Counted from the first letter of the stretch, positions 29,971 to 38,330 are shown. The stretch: 64,000 nucleotides of DNA from Moraxella sp. FZFQ2102 (GCF_024137865.1 NZ_CP099960.1:1922001-1986000); one strand, 5' to 3'. Notes: generated by a model not told the origin, from the letters alone. Program-made: numbers and translations.

Positions 29971-29977
29971 GTCATTC

Positions 29978-31366
29978 TTATTTCCAGAAGAAATAAGCCA
30001 AGCCGCCAATGATTAATACCGAGCAGATGTTTAATAGCAAGCCGACACGCACCATTTCTTTAAACTTAATATGTCCTGTAGCAAAGACAATCGCATTTGG
30101 TGGAGTGGCAATTGGCAGCATAAAGGCGCAGCTGGCACCACAAGCGATGATGGCAGCAAGGGCAATCGGTTCAATGCCCAGTGATTGTGCAACTGCGATA
30201 AAAATCGGCATCAGCAAGGCAGCACTTGCGGTATTGGAAGTAAATTCGGTCAAAAACACGATAAATGCCGTCAAAGCAAGCATAATCACCAGCCAATGTT
30301 GGCTAGAGACCAAATGCACGATGGTGTCTGCCATGATTTGGCTTGCACCCGAGTCTTTGAGCACCACGCTCAGTGTCAGACCGCCACCAAATAGCATTAA
30401 AATACCCCATTCGACACGCTCTTGGATTTGCGTCCAAGTCGCCGTACCTGCTACGATCAAGGCAATCACCGCAACCATCACCACGACACTATCAAAGCTT
30501 GCGATTTTGCCATCTAGACCCAAAACGCCTGAGATGATTGGGTTGATGATTGAGCCAAAGCACAGCAGCAGGACGGTGGTAAAGAAGATGATTAGGGTGG
30601 TTTTGTTTTGTGGGGTGAGTTTGATGGCATCGACTTTAAAGTCGAATTTGGCATTGAGATTTGGGCGCAAGACTACCCATAGTGACAATAGCATACTTGG
30701 CAATAGTAGCAGCATAACAGGCATGCCGAATTTTAGCCATTCGGCAAAGGTAATATCCAACTGTGATGCCAAAATACCATTGGGTGCACTACCAACCAAG
30801 GTGCCGATACCGCCAATATTGGCACTAAAGGCAATGCCCATTAGGACAAATGAGTATGTGCGACGATCTTCAGCGATATTTACACCACTTAGGATGCCTA
30901 TGGTCAAAGGCAGCATCATCGCAGCCACGGCAGTGTTGTTCATCCACATGGAGATAAAGGCGGTAGCGAAAAACAGATAAAATACTGTCTTTTTCAAATT
31001 GCCCTTGGCAAGCTTGATGATAAAATGCGCCAAGACTTTATCCAAACCTTGAATTTGCAAGACCGCTGCCAAAACAAAGCCGCCAAAAAACATAAAAATA
31101 ATCGGCTCAGAAAAGGTGGCAAAGGCATCTTTGGTTTTTAATAATCCCATGCCGATGGCTAAAATAGGAATCATCAGCGCGGTAACGGTGATATTAAAAG
31201 CTTCGGTTAGCCATAAGACGCCAGCAAAAACCAGCAGCGCCAAGCCCTTATTTTCTGACGGGCTAAAAGGTAGCGTGTGAATCAATATGAAAAATAAAAT
31301 CAAATCCAAGGCTAAGATGATTAAGCCTCGATGTTTGGATTGCTGAAATTGCGAAAACAAATTCAT
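29978..31366 (-). CDS. DASS/SLC13-family anion (dicarboxylate) transporter
   Basis: Inner-membrane sodium-coupled transporter of the DASS family (462 residues, about twelve membrane segments). MWMNNTAVAAMMLPLTIGIL at the middle and FTSNTASAALLMPIFIAVA near the C-terminus are the two SNT-type substrate/sodium motifs, and PPNAIVFATGHIK is the usual C-terminal block. The substrate is probably a di- or tricarboxylate; sulfate is possible. The start at 31366 follows AGGAG at a 7-base spacing; the ATG at 31372 is too close to that site and the upstream start at 31411 is unlikely. Confidence 0.85.
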   Translation of the reverse strand: MNLFSQFQQSKHRGLIILALDLILFFILIHTLPFSPSENKGLALLVFAGVLWLTEAFNITVTALMIPILAIGMGLLKTKDAFATFSEPIIFMFFGGFVLAAVLQIQGLDKVLAHFIIKLAKGNLKKTVFYLFFATAFISMWMNNTAVAAMMLPLTIGILSGVNIAEDRRTYSFVLMGIAFSANIGGIGTLVGSAPNGILASQLDITFAEWLKFGMPVMLLLLPSMLLSLWVVLRPNLNAKFDFKVDAIKLTPQNKTTLIIFFTTVLLLCFGSIINPIISGVLGLDGKIASFDSVVVMVAVIALIVAGTATWTQIQERVEWGILMLFGGGLTLSVVLKDSGASQIMADTIVHLVSSQHWLVIMLALTAFIVFLTEFTSNTASAALLMPIFIAVAQSLGIEPIALAAIIACGASCAFMLPIATPPNAIVFATGHIKFKEMVRVGLLLNICSVLIIGGLAYFFWK

Positions 31367-31654
31367 CAACATACTCCTAAATAAAGCACAACAGCCACTC
31401 AAGTCTTGCAAAGTGAATCAACTGTATTTCATTGTGAACCGCCAGCCTATCCATCTGCACCATATTGCTAAATCAGGCGCAGGGCTGCGGCATCATTTTC
31501 CATGGTTAGATTATTATTGTCTAAATGGTGTAATTTTGAATTGAATAATAAAAGTAGGGATGCAATAGGGAGTCATCCAAATTATTTATACAAATTATAA
31601 CATAAACAGATGATTTGTGGTGGGATTCGTGTTAGCTAAAAAAGGAGTAATTTT
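31367..31654. other. Intergenic region without a gene
   Basis: About 290 bases between the DASS transporter start and the palindromic element. The sequence is AT-rich toward the right; I see no gene, RNA or convincing promoter apart from the ribosome site of the transporter at its left end. Confidence 0.5.
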
Positions 31655-31816
31655 CCCTTCTTTTTCTTTCCATCAAACCCCACCCCAACCCTCCCCTTGA
31701 TTAAGGGGAGGGAGCCGTATCTTGTAAGCATTAGCTGAAAAGGAACAGCTCCTCCTTTTCAAGGAGGAGGCTGGGAGGGGGTTGCCAAAAAAAAGATAAG
31801 ATTGAAAAAAGAAGGA
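31655..31816. repeat. Imperfect palindromic repeat element
   Basis: Nested inverted repeats. The outer arms are CCTTCTTTTT and AAAAAAGAAGG (31657 and 31806 onward). The next arms are AACCCC-rich (31676 onward) and GGGGGTT (31776-31782). Inside are two short hairpins: CTCCCCTT-GATT-AAGGGGAG (31691-31710) and CTCCTCC-TTTTC-(A)AGGAGGAG (31750-31769). No coding capacity. It looks like a miniature or REP-like element; whether other copies exist cannot be seen here. Confidence 0.6.
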
Positions 31817-31860
31817 GGTGATAATGCCAAAGCTTAAAGCAGGCGCGAAACCACCAAAAG

Positions 31861-31892
31861 AAAAAATCCCCAAGCCAGGGGAGACTTGGGGA
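31861..31892 (-). terminator. tRNA operon terminator
   Basis: On the minus strand the 8-bp stem TCCCCAAG / CTTGGGGA (31867-31874 and 31885-31892) is followed by six T. It lies 35 bases after the tRNA-Asp CCA. Confidence 0.85.
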
Positions 31893-31926
31893 GAAAGTGA
31901 AAAGCTTATAAAAGCTACACTAAAAG

Positions 31927-32003
31927 TGGCGCAGCGGACGGGGCTCGAACCCGCGACCCCCGGCGTGACAGGCCGGTATTCTAACCAACTGAACTACCGC
32001 TGC
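31927..32003 (-). tRNA. tRNA-Asp (anticodon GTC)
   Basis: Full cloverleaf of 77 bases including an encoded CCA. The acceptor stem is GCAGCGG / CCGCTGC, the D-arm contains AGTTCAGTTGGTTAGAAT, the anticodon loop is CTGTCAC with anticodon GTC, and the T-arm is GCGGG-TTCGAGC-CCCGT. Second gene of a two-tRNA unit behind tRNA-Val. Confidence 0.95.
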
Positions 32004-32007
32004 ATAG

Positions 32008-32083
32008 TGGTGGGTGGTAACGGGATCGAACCGCTGACCCTCTGCTTGTAAGGCAGATGCTCTACCAACTGAGCTAACCACCC
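32008..32083 (-). tRNA. tRNA-Val (anticodon TAC)
   Basis: 76 bases including an encoded CCA. The acceptor stem is GGGTGGT / ACCACCC, the D-arm has TAGCTCAGTTGGTAGAGCA, the anticodon loop is CTTACAA with anticodon TAC, and the T-arm is AGCGG-TTCGATC-CCGTT. Only four bases separate it from tRNA-Asp, so both come from one transcript. Confidence 0.95.
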
Positions 32084-32193
32084 TAAAATGTCTTTTCCAA
32101 TTTGGAAAATTGATACTGTGTCAAGGTATCACATTTTAAGTCTAGAACCAAACACGCTACAATGTGTTGCTGTGTTCGTTCGTTGTGGTGCGT

Positions 32194-32221
32194 ATTATAT
32201 AGAAATTTACACAGGTGTCAA
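32194..32221 (-). promoter_or_regulatory. tRNA operon promoter
   Basis: On the minus strand a perfect TTGACA (32216-32221), a 16-base spacer and a perfect TATAAT (32194-32199). A GC-containing discriminator (ACGCACC) follows, as in stringently controlled tRNA promoters. It lies about 110 bases upstream of tRNA-Val. Confidence 0.85.
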
Positions 32222-32301
32222 ACATTTTTTTATCAAAAATTTGATAAATTAGTGATAAAGTTTATAACTTATTGAAAATTAATAACTTATTTTCATCAAA
32301 C

Positions 32302-32790
32302 TTAGAGCGATTTTGCTAAGGCTGTCTCGATATCTGCTGTCAAATTTTCAGGCTTGGTCATTGGTGTATAGCGGTCGATGACTTTGCCATCACGACCGAT
32401 GAGAAATTTGGTGAAATTCCACTTGATGCCATCGGTCAAGAGTCCGCCTTGCTGTGATTTGAGCCAAGTATAAATCGGGTGAGCGTGCTCGCCATTGACA
32501 TCGATTTTTTGCATCATCAAAAATTCGACGCCATAATTTCTTTGGCAAAATTCACCAATGGCAACACCGTCATTGGGTTCTTGTTTGCCAAATTGATTGC
32601 ACGGAAAGCCAATCACCACAAGCCCTTGTTTATGATATTGTTCATGTAGGGCTTGCAGTCCTGCAAACTGTGGGGTGAATCCGCATTCGCTTGCGGTATT
32701 GACGATCAACAGTACCTTGCCTGTAAAGTCAGCAAAATTGATGGTATTACCCTGTAAATCTTGGGCGCAAAAGTCATAAATGGTGGTCAT
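32302..32790 (-). CDS. Glutathione peroxidase family protein (thiol peroxidase type)
   Basis: Reduces hydroperoxides in the cytoplasm, probably with thioredoxin or glutathione as donor. The 162 residues match the bacterial Gpx/BtuE/BsaA type. The catalytic Cys is C36 in NTASECGFTPQ (cysteine instead of selenocysteine), and the Gln and Trp of the catalytic set are in GFPCNQFGKQEP and KWNFTKFLI. The ATG at 32790 is preferred over a TTG at 32832 that would overlap the upstream Smr gene. Transcribed 31 bases downstream of the Smr gene, likely together. Confidence 0.88.
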   Translation of the reverse strand: MTTIYDFCAQDLQGNTINFADFTGKVLLIVNTASECGFTPQFAGLQALHEQYHKQGLVVIGFPCNQFGKQEPNDGVAIGEFCQRNYGVEFLMMQKIDVNGEHAHPIYTWLKSQQGGLLTDGIKWNFTKFLIGRDGKVIDRYTPMTKPENLTADIETALAKSL

Positions 32791-32821
32791 GGCGTTGTCC
32801 GTATTCGTGATGGCTTTGATG

Positions 32822-33526
32822 TTATTGCTCAAACTTCTTACGCTTTAATAGCACGAGCACCGCGCCATTACCGCCGTCATTGGCAGGGGCGGAGACGAAT
32901 GCCATGACATCGCTGATTTGTCGTAGCCAACCATTGACGCAGGTTTTGATGATGGCATTTTTACCTTTGCCGTGGACGATTTTTACCACGGTTTCGCCAT
33001 TAGTCATGGCATTGTGAATCAGCAGCTGTACGGCATTGCGCGCATCTTCAATGCTTGAGCCGTGCAAATCCACCGCATCATACCAGCGCAGTTTGCCTTG
33101 TTTTAGCTGCTCGAAGATTTTGTTTTGTAGTGTTGGATTTTTATAAGACAGATAAGCTTCGCCTGCCACAGGATTAAGTAGCGCTTGCATATCAGACAGG
33201 TTGCCGCCGATGTCTTCTCCGCCTTCAGCAGCAGCGCGGCGGCGTAGGGCATTTTCGTCGGCTTTGGCAGGTTTGTGAAGCACCACTTCATCGGTTTTTA
33301 GGGGCGCAACCCCGCTCATCGCCTGCATGAACAGCACTTTATCTTCGTCGATTTGTTCATGATTGAAGCGCTTGACTTCGCCCGCCACTTGCTTGGCGTT
33401 CATCAGTGCGACAGGTTCGGTGGGTTTGCCGGTTTCGCTGTCAGGCTTTGAGCTTGGCTTGGCAAGGGATTTGAGATTGTCGTGTAGTTCTTTGGATAAT
33501 AAATCTTTAAAGCTTGGATTTGACAT
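32822..33526 (-). CDS. Smr-domain protein
   Basis: 234-residue protein with a C-terminal Smr (small MutS-related) domain: VDLHGSSIEDARNAVQLLI, VKIVHGKGKNAIIKTCVNGWL and GGNGAVLVLLKR. The HGKG motif and leading DLHG identify the family. The N-terminal half is charged and variable. Stand-alone Smr proteins such as E. coli SmrA/SmrB are nucleases; SmrB cleaves mRNA at collided ribosomes. Which of these this is cannot be decided here. The start at 33526 is the first ATG; a TTG at 33565 would overlap the aroG terminator. Confidence 0.8.
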   Translation of the reverse strand: MSNPSFKDLLSKELHDNLKSLAKPSSKPDSETGKPTEPVALMNAKQVAGEVKRFNHEQIDEDKVLFMQAMSGVAPLKTDEVVLHKPAKADENALRRRAAAEGGEDIGGNLSDMQALLNPVAGEAYLSYKNPTLQNKIFEQLKQGKLRWYDAVDLHGSSIEDARNAVQLLIHNAMTNGETVVKIVHGKGKNAIIKTCVNGWLRQISDVMAFVSAPANDGGNGAVLVLLKRKKFEQ

Positions 33527-33563
33527 GGGATGCTCTGAATAATTTTGATCAATATATAATGAC

Positions 33564-33588
33564 AAAAACCGTCAAGGCGACGGCTTTT
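33564..33588 (-). terminator. DAHP synthase gene terminator
   Basis: Minus-strand stem AAAAGCCGTC / GACGGTTTTT (plus-strand CCGTC 33569-33573 and GACGG 33579-33583 with A/T-rich extensions), ending in a T-run. It separates the DAHP synthase gene from the Smr gene. Confidence 0.75.
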
Positions 33589-33604
33589 GTGTGGTGTCCT
33601 GCGA

Positions 33605-34678
33605 TTAGCGGTTTGGCAGATGCTCTTTGACTTCTTTAGCAAAGCTGCGTAAAGTCTCAACTGTCGCTTCCCAATCTAGGCAGCCATCGGTGACTGATTT
33701 GCCGTATTCTAGATCTGCAAGATTGGCTGGGATATTTTGGCGACCGCCTTTTAGGTGGCTTTCGATCATCAGACCCATGATTGATTTGTTGCCTTTGGCG
33801 ATTTGACCTGCGACATTGTTGATGACCATCGGCTGTAGGTATGGGTCTTTGCCGCTGTTGGCATGGCTTGCGTCGATCATGATTTTGCCATTGGTTTTGC
33901 CTTTGGCAAGTTCATTTTCGGCAGCGGCGACGGCGGTTTCGTCATAGTTTGGCTTGTCATTGCCGCCGCGCAGCACCACATGGGCGTACTTGTTACCTTT
34001 TGATTTGATGATAGCCACTTGACCATCGGCTGACAGACCTAGGAAGCTGTGACCTGATTGCACCGCTTGCATGGCATTGACCGCGACCGTCATGCTGCCG
34101 TCAGTACCGTTTTTGAAGCCAACTGGGCAAGACAGACCAGAGCTCATCTCACGGTGTGTCTGCGACTCGGTGGTGCGCGCGCCAATGGCTGACCAGCTGA
34201 TCAGATCTTGCATATATTGTGGTGTGTTTGGATCTAGGGCTTCGGTAGCGCACGGCAGGCCTTTTTCGTTCAGCTCAAGCAATAGCTTTCTTGCGATGTG
34301 CAGACCTTTTTCGATGTCGAAGCTGTCGTTCATGTCTGGGTCATTGATCAGACCTTTCCAGCCTGTGGTGGTGCGTGGTTTTTCAAAATAGACACGCATG
34401 ACGATGAACAGCTCATTTTTCAGCTCTTCTGCAAGCACTTTTAGTTTATCTGCATATTCATGTGCTGCCACAGGATCATGGATTGAGCAAGGGCCGACCA
34501 CGACCAGTACGCGCTTATCGATGCCATCTAGGATGTTTTGGATGGTTTTGCGGCCGTCTAGTACGGTTTGGTACGCGGTATCAGATAGTGGTAGCTCGGC
34601 TTTTAGGCTGCTTGGTGTAATTAGCGGAATGATTTTGTCGATGTTCACGTCGTCGATGTCTTTATTTTGGGTGATCAT
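33605..34678 (-). CDS. aroG: 3-deoxy-7-phosphoheptulonate (DAHP) synthase, class I
   Basis: First step of the shikimate pathway: condensation of PEP and erythrose 4-phosphate. The 357 residues match the AroF/G/H family. Key blocks are VVVGPCSIHDP, YFEKPRTTTGWKGLINDP, ARTTESQTHREMSSGLSCPVGFKNGTDG and DASHANSGKDP (metal and substrate ligands). Which aromatic amino acid inhibits it cannot be told reliably, so the symbol marks the family. Single gene, divergent from ispB. aroC and argC are the only other amino-acid pathway genes nearby and are unlinked. Confidence 0.9.
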   Translation of the reverse strand: MITQNKDIDDVNIDKIIPLITPSSLKAELPLSDTAYQTVLDGRKTIQNILDGIDKRVLVVVGPCSIHDPVAAHEYADKLKVLAEELKNELFIVMRVYFEKPRTTTGWKGLINDPDMNDSFDIEKGLHIARKLLLELNEKGLPCATEALDPNTPQYMQDLISWSAIGARTTESQTHREMSSGLSCPVGFKNGTDGSMTVAVNAMQAVQSGHSFLGLSADGQVAIIKSKGNKYAHVVLRGGNDKPNYDETAVAAAENELAKGKTNGKIMIDASHANSGKDPYLQPMVINNVAGQIAKGNKSIMGLMIESHLKGGRQNIPANLADLEYGKSVTDGCLDWEATVETLRSFAKEVKEHLPNR

Positions 34679-34934
34679 AATGGGCTTTCCTAGTCGGTGG
34701 GTTTGTGGCTACAAAGGGGCAGCGTCACAAAATTTCATGCCACATTATGCCTGTTGTTGGCGTGTATTACAAGCACTAATGTACACTTGGTTTAGAAAAA
34801 TATGTCAAATAGTTATGAAAAATAGTTCTAAGCAAACCAACTGTATGAGTCTTGCTGGATTGATTGGCTAAAATACAAAGGATTATACACTCAATTTAAT
34901 AAACCCATTGCATAAGCCAAGTCATGGAAATTTT
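34679..34934. other. Intergenic region upstream of DAHP synthase
   Basis: About 260 bases between divergent aroG and the ispB promoter. AT-rich, holds the aroG promoter on the minus strand. I see no leader peptide with clustered Phe/Tyr/Trp codons and no clear TyrR-type operator. Confidence 0.45.
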
Positions 34935-34963
34935 TTGAGTAACTGCCGCGCTTGTGGTATGAT
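34935..34963 (+). promoter_or_regulatory. ispB sigma-70 promoter
   Basis: TTGAGT (34935-34940), a 17-base spacer and TATGAT (34958-34963) preceded by TGTGG. It lies 35 bases before the ispB ATG. Confidence 0.7.
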
Positions 34964-34998
34964 AAAGTGATTTTTTCAATAATAAGTTTGAGCGATTT

Positions 34999-35991
34999 AT
35001 GACGACTTCTACCCCGACTTATGCCAATATCCAATCGATCGTCGCTGAAGATTTTGCCATCATGGATAAGCAGGTTTTTGGCAGTCTGAATTCTAAAGTG
35101 CAGCTGGTGATGAGTGTATCTAAGCATGTCATCGATGCTGGCGGCAAGCGAATGCGTCCGCTGATCACGCTTTTGACCGCGCGAATGCTACAAGATGTAC
35201 AAAGTGAGCAGGCGATGCAGCTGGCGGCGATCACTGAGATGCTGCACACGGCGACACTGGTGCATGATGATGTCATTGATGCGTCCGGTATGCGCCGCGG
35301 TAAGCCGACGGCGAACGCCACTTGGGATAATCCAACGGCGGTGCTAGTGGGGGATTATCTGATTGCTCGTTCATTTAATTTATTGGTAGGATTTAATAAT
35401 TTACCCCTGCTTAAGCTGTTCAGTGATGGGACTTGTGACATCGCTGAAGGGGAAGTATTACAGCTGCAGCATCAGCACAACCCACAGACAGTAGAAGCTG
35501 ATTATCTACAAATCATCGATGGCAAGACTTCGCGTCTGTTTATGATGGCGACCAAGGGTGCTGCGATTTTACAAGGTCGTGATGAGTATCTGGATGATTT
35601 GGGTGCGTTTGCTTATCATTTTGGTAATGCGTTTCAGATGATTGATGATGTGCTGGATTTCACAGGTGATGTGGCGGTGATGGGTAAGAATCTTGGCGAT
35701 GACTTGGCAGAAGGTAAGCCGACATTACCAATCATCAAAACTTTAGAAATTCTAAAACAAAATAATGATGTACATTATGATACGCTGCGTATCGCGGTGC
35801 AGACAGGCAAGGTAGAAGATGTCAGCCTGTTGATCGGGCTTGTGCAGTCATCAGGTGCGCTGGATTATTGCAAATCACGCGCGCTAGAAGAGACACGCCT
35901 TGCTCAAAAGGCGCTTGAGAACCTACCTGCTAACCGCTACCGTGATGGCTTATATCAATTGACGGAGCTTGCGAGCAGTCGATTGGTGTAA
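34999..35991 (+). CDS. ispB: Octaprenyl (polyprenyl) diphosphate synthase
   Basis: Makes the long isoprenoid side chain of ubiquinone from IPP and an allylic diphosphate. The two aspartate-rich motifs are present: HDDVIDASGMRRGKPT with D90, D91 and D94, and MIDDVLDFTG with D216, D217 and D220. The 330 residues agree with E. coli IspB (323). The small residues before the first motif are compatible with a long chain product; exact length (C40 or C45) cannot be read off. It has its own promoter and terminator. With ubiH in the window, it belongs to ubiquinone synthesis feeding complex I. Confidence 0.92.
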   Translation: MTTSTPTYANIQSIVAEDFAIMDKQVFGSLNSKVQLVMSVSKHVIDAGGKRMRPLITLLTARMLQDVQSEQAMQLAAITEMLHTATLVHDDVIDASGMRRGKPTANATWDNPTAVLVGDYLIARSFNLLVGFNNLPLLKLFSDGTCDIAEGEVLQLQHQHNPQTVEADYLQIIDGKTSRLFMMATKGAAILQGRDEYLDDLGAFAYHFGNAFQMIDDVLDFTGDVAVMGKNLGDDLAEGKPTLPIIKTLEILKQNNDVHYDTLRIAVQTGKVEDVSLLIGLVQSSGALDYCKSRALEETRLAQKALENLPANRYRDGLYQLTELASSRLV

Positions 35992-36000
35992 AATCCTTAT

Positions 36001-36047
36001 AAAAATCAGCCATTTTCAAAGTTTGAGTTGAAATTGGCTGATTTTTT
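36001..36047 (+). terminator. ispB terminator
   Basis: 19-bp stem with a single mismatch (36001-36019 and 36028-36046), from AAAAATCAGCCA on the left to TGGCTGATTTTT on the right, with an 8-base loop and T-run. Confidence 0.9.
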
Positions 36048-36067
36048 GTGCTTAAATTTTGGATTTT

Positions 36068-36122
36068 ACATTTTTTCCTATGAAAAGTGTGGTGAGATAA
36101 CATTTTTTCATAGGAAAAGTGT
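36068..36122. repeat. Two tandem dyad sites upstream of rep
   Basis: Two 23-base copies (36068-36090 and 36100-36122) share ACATTTTTTC at the left and AAAAGTGT at the right; only the central bases differ (CTATG versus ATAGG). Each is itself an imperfect dyad of the form ACAyTTTTC-N4-GAAAArTGT. They are exactly 32 bases apart, close to three helical turns, a typical arrangement for cooperative binding of a regulator. No known box was recognised. Confidence 0.55.
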
Positions 36123-36239
36123 AATTAATTATTAATAATTATAATATAAATTTATAAAGCTAATTAATATAATATCAACTACCATTAACAAACCCAGCAA
36201 CAGCAGTAAGAAACTTCCCACAATCCGAAAAAAATCTCG

Positions 36240-36245
36240 TATAAT
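36240..36245 (+). promoter_or_regulatory. Likely -10 element of rep
   Basis: Perfect TATAAT 37 bases before the rep ATG. The -35 region is unclear. Confidence 0.45.
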
Positions 36246-36281
36246 AAACAGTTTTCACAATCATCAAGAAGTATCAGCACT

Positions 36282-38318
36282 ATGAGCAAACTCAATCCAA
36301 GGCAGCATGAAGCGATGATCCATGTGTCAGGGCCTTTGTTGGTTTTGGCGGGCGCAGGGTCGGGCAAGACTTCGGTTATCACCCAAAAAATCGCCCATCT
36401 GATCCAAAATTGCAACATCCCAGCCGATCGCATCACGGCGATGACCTTTACCAATAAGGCGGCGCGTGAGATGAAAGCTCGTGTGCAAAAGCTGCTCCCA
36501 AGCGAGAAAACGCGCGGTTTGACGGTTTCGACATTTCACCATTTTGGCTTACAATTCTTACGATTTGAACTAAAAAATACACCACTGAAATCCAATTTTT
36601 CGATCATGGACAGCGATGATTCTAAGCGACTTTTGACTGAGCTGATGATGCGCGACAACATGAGCGGTGCGGAGAGTCGTGAGCTTGTCGGTAAAGCGAT
36701 TAAGATGATTTCTGATTGGAAAAATGATCTTGTCGCCCCTGAAGATGCTGCTGAGACTATTGACAATCCTGAAGAAATGATGTTTGTGCATCTGTATGCC
36801 TTATATGAGCGGAATTTGCGCGCGTATAATGCGGTGGATTTTGATGATTTGATCGTGATGCCAGTGCGGATTTTGAGCGAAAATAAAGAAGTGCGCGATA
36901 AGTGGCAAAATCGCATCCGCTATTTATTGGTCGATGAATACCAAGATACCAACACCGCGCAGTATGAGCTGATCAAGCTTTTGGTCGGTGTTACGGCGCG
37001 CTTTACTGTCGTTGGCGACGATGATCAATCGATCTATGCGTGGCGTGGCGCGAAGCCTGAAAATATGGCGCTATTAAAAGAAGATTTTCCATCATTAACC
37101 GTGGTGAAGCTTGAGCAAAATTACCGCTCGACCAACCGCATTTTGAACGCTGCAAACTCAGTAATCACCAATAATGAGCATATCTTTGAAAAGGCGCTGT
37201 GGTCGGATAAAGGGCATGGCGAGCTGATTCGCGTGGTGACTTGCCCAAGCGATCTTGATGAAGTGGAACGCGTTGCTAAGGAAATCTTAACGCATCGCTT
37301 GCGTCATGGTAATACTTGGGATCAATATGCGGTGCTGTATCGCAGTAATTTTCAAGCGCGAATCTTAGAAACTGAATTGCGACAGCTTGATATTCCTTAT
37401 AAACTATCAGGCGGTACATCATTCTTTGCACGCACCGAAATCAAAGACATCATGAGCTATCTGCGGATCATTATCAATCCAGATGATGATGCAGCATTTT
37501 TAAGAATTATTAACACACCAAAGCGCGGTATGGGTTCGGCAACGCTTGAGAAATTGGGACTGCTTGCCCAAGAATACGGCATTTCGCTGCTGTCTGCGTG
37601 CAGTCATGCAGGGCTAAAAGCGGCAGTGGGCGCAAAGGCAAGCAATACCTTGGCGGATTTTGGCGAATTTATCGAACGCTATACGCGCGATCTATATGAC
37701 AATCCTGATCCGATGCCGCTTGTGCGTCAGATGATTGTTGAGACTGGCTACATTGACTATATTAAAGATGATGCTAAAACGCCGCAGCAAGAAAAGGTGC
37801 GCCTTGATAATATCGAATCACTGTACTCAAGCATCACAGCGCTGATCAATCGCGCTGAAGATGAAGATGAGCAAACCATCGATGCGGTGATTCGTAAGCT
37901 TGTGCTGCTTGATATGCTGGAGCAGCAGCAAGAAGAAGAAAATACCAATAAGGTAAACTTAATGACCTTGCACGCCGCTAAGGGTCTTGAGTTTGACTTT
38001 GTGTATATCATCGGCTGTGAAGAAGAGATTTTGCCACATCGCAATTCGATCTTGACCGACAGCATCGAAGAAGAGCGGCGGCTGATGTATGTGGGCATCA
38101 CGCGCGCGCGCCTTGAGCTGACGCTGCTACTTGCCCAAAAACGCCGTGCTGGCAAAGATCTAAAAGCCACAACGCCATCGCGATTCTTAGACGAATTGCC
38201 GCTTGAGCATATCGATTACCCTGCCAAAAAAGGCGCGGTCAAAAAAGACTCCAAGCAAGTGGCAAGTGAATATCTTGCTAATATTCAAGCGATGCTTGCG
38301 GCGAAGAAGAAGGGGTAG
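36282..38318 (+). CDS. rep: ATP-dependent DNA helicase Rep
   Basis: 3'-to-5' superfamily 1A helicase that helps replication forks through protein roadblocks. Walker A is GAGSGKT near residue 23. TFTNKAAREMKARV is motif Ia, VDEYQDTN motif II, GDDDQSIYAWRGA motif III and QNYRST motif IV; LMTLHAAKGLEFDFVYIIG is motif V and EERRLMYVGITRA motif VI. The 678 residues match E. coli Rep (673) rather than the longer UvrD (720). SKLNPRQHEAM at the N-terminus is also Rep-like. Confidence 0.92.
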   Translation: MSKLNPRQHEAMIHVSGPLLVLAGAGSGKTSVITQKIAHLIQNCNIPADRITAMTFTNKAAREMKARVQKLLPSEKTRGLTVSTFHHFGLQFLRFELKNTPLKSNFSIMDSDDSKRLLTELMMRDNMSGAESRELVGKAIKMISDWKNDLVAPEDAAETIDNPEEMMFVHLYALYERNLRAYNAVDFDDLIVMPVRILSENKEVRDKWQNRIRYLLVDEYQDTNTAQYELIKLLVGVTARFTVVGDDDQSIYAWRGAKPENMALLKEDFPSLTVVKLEQNYRSTNRILNAANSVITNNEHIFEKALWSDKGHGELIRVVTCPSDLDEVERVAKEILTHRLRHGNTWDQYAVLYRSNFQARILETELRQLDIPYKLSGGTSFFARTEIKDIMSYLRIIINPDDDAAFLRIINTPKRGMGSATLEKLGLLAQEYGISLLSACSHAGLKAAVGAKASNTLADFGEFIERYTRDLYDNPDPMPLVRQMIVETGYIDYIKDDAKTPQQEKVRLDNIESLYSSITALINRAEDEDEQTIDAVIRKLVLLDMLEQQQEEENTNKVNLMTLHAAKGLEFDFVYIIGCEEEILPHRNSILTDSIEEERRLMYVGITRARLELTLLLAQKRRAGKDLKATTPSRFLDELPLEHIDYPAKKGAVKKDSKQVASEYLANIQAMLAAKKKG

Positions 38319-38330
38319 ATTGATATACTT

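Noticed and set aside
30009..30980. 323-codon plus-strand open frame opposite the DASS transporter
   Set aside because: Antisense of a clear membrane protein; composition (Ser/Thr/Met/Ala-rich with no hydrophobic pattern) fits a shadow frame.
31812..31822. Possible 16S rRNA 3'-end fragment (minus-strand ATCACCTCCTT)
   Set aside because: Only about 11 bases match; flanking bases do not continue the 16S sequence, so no rRNA remnant is supported.
31818..32051. Plus-strand open frame with an excellent ribosome site
   Set aside because: The frame runs straight through the antisense of tRNA-Asp and tRNA-Val (the familiar RTGLEPATP translation of antisense tRNA), so it is not a believable protein.
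32229..32248. Inverted repeat TTTATCAAA-AA-TTTGATAAA after gpx as a terminator
   Set aside because: The stem is almost only A-T, the loop is too short and no T-run follows on the minus strand.
36068..36122. NrdR-box pair upstream of rep
   Set aside because: The spacing is similar to NrdR box pairs, but the sequence (T-run, C, four bases, G, A-run) does not fit the 16-base NrdR consensus and no nrd gene is adjacent.
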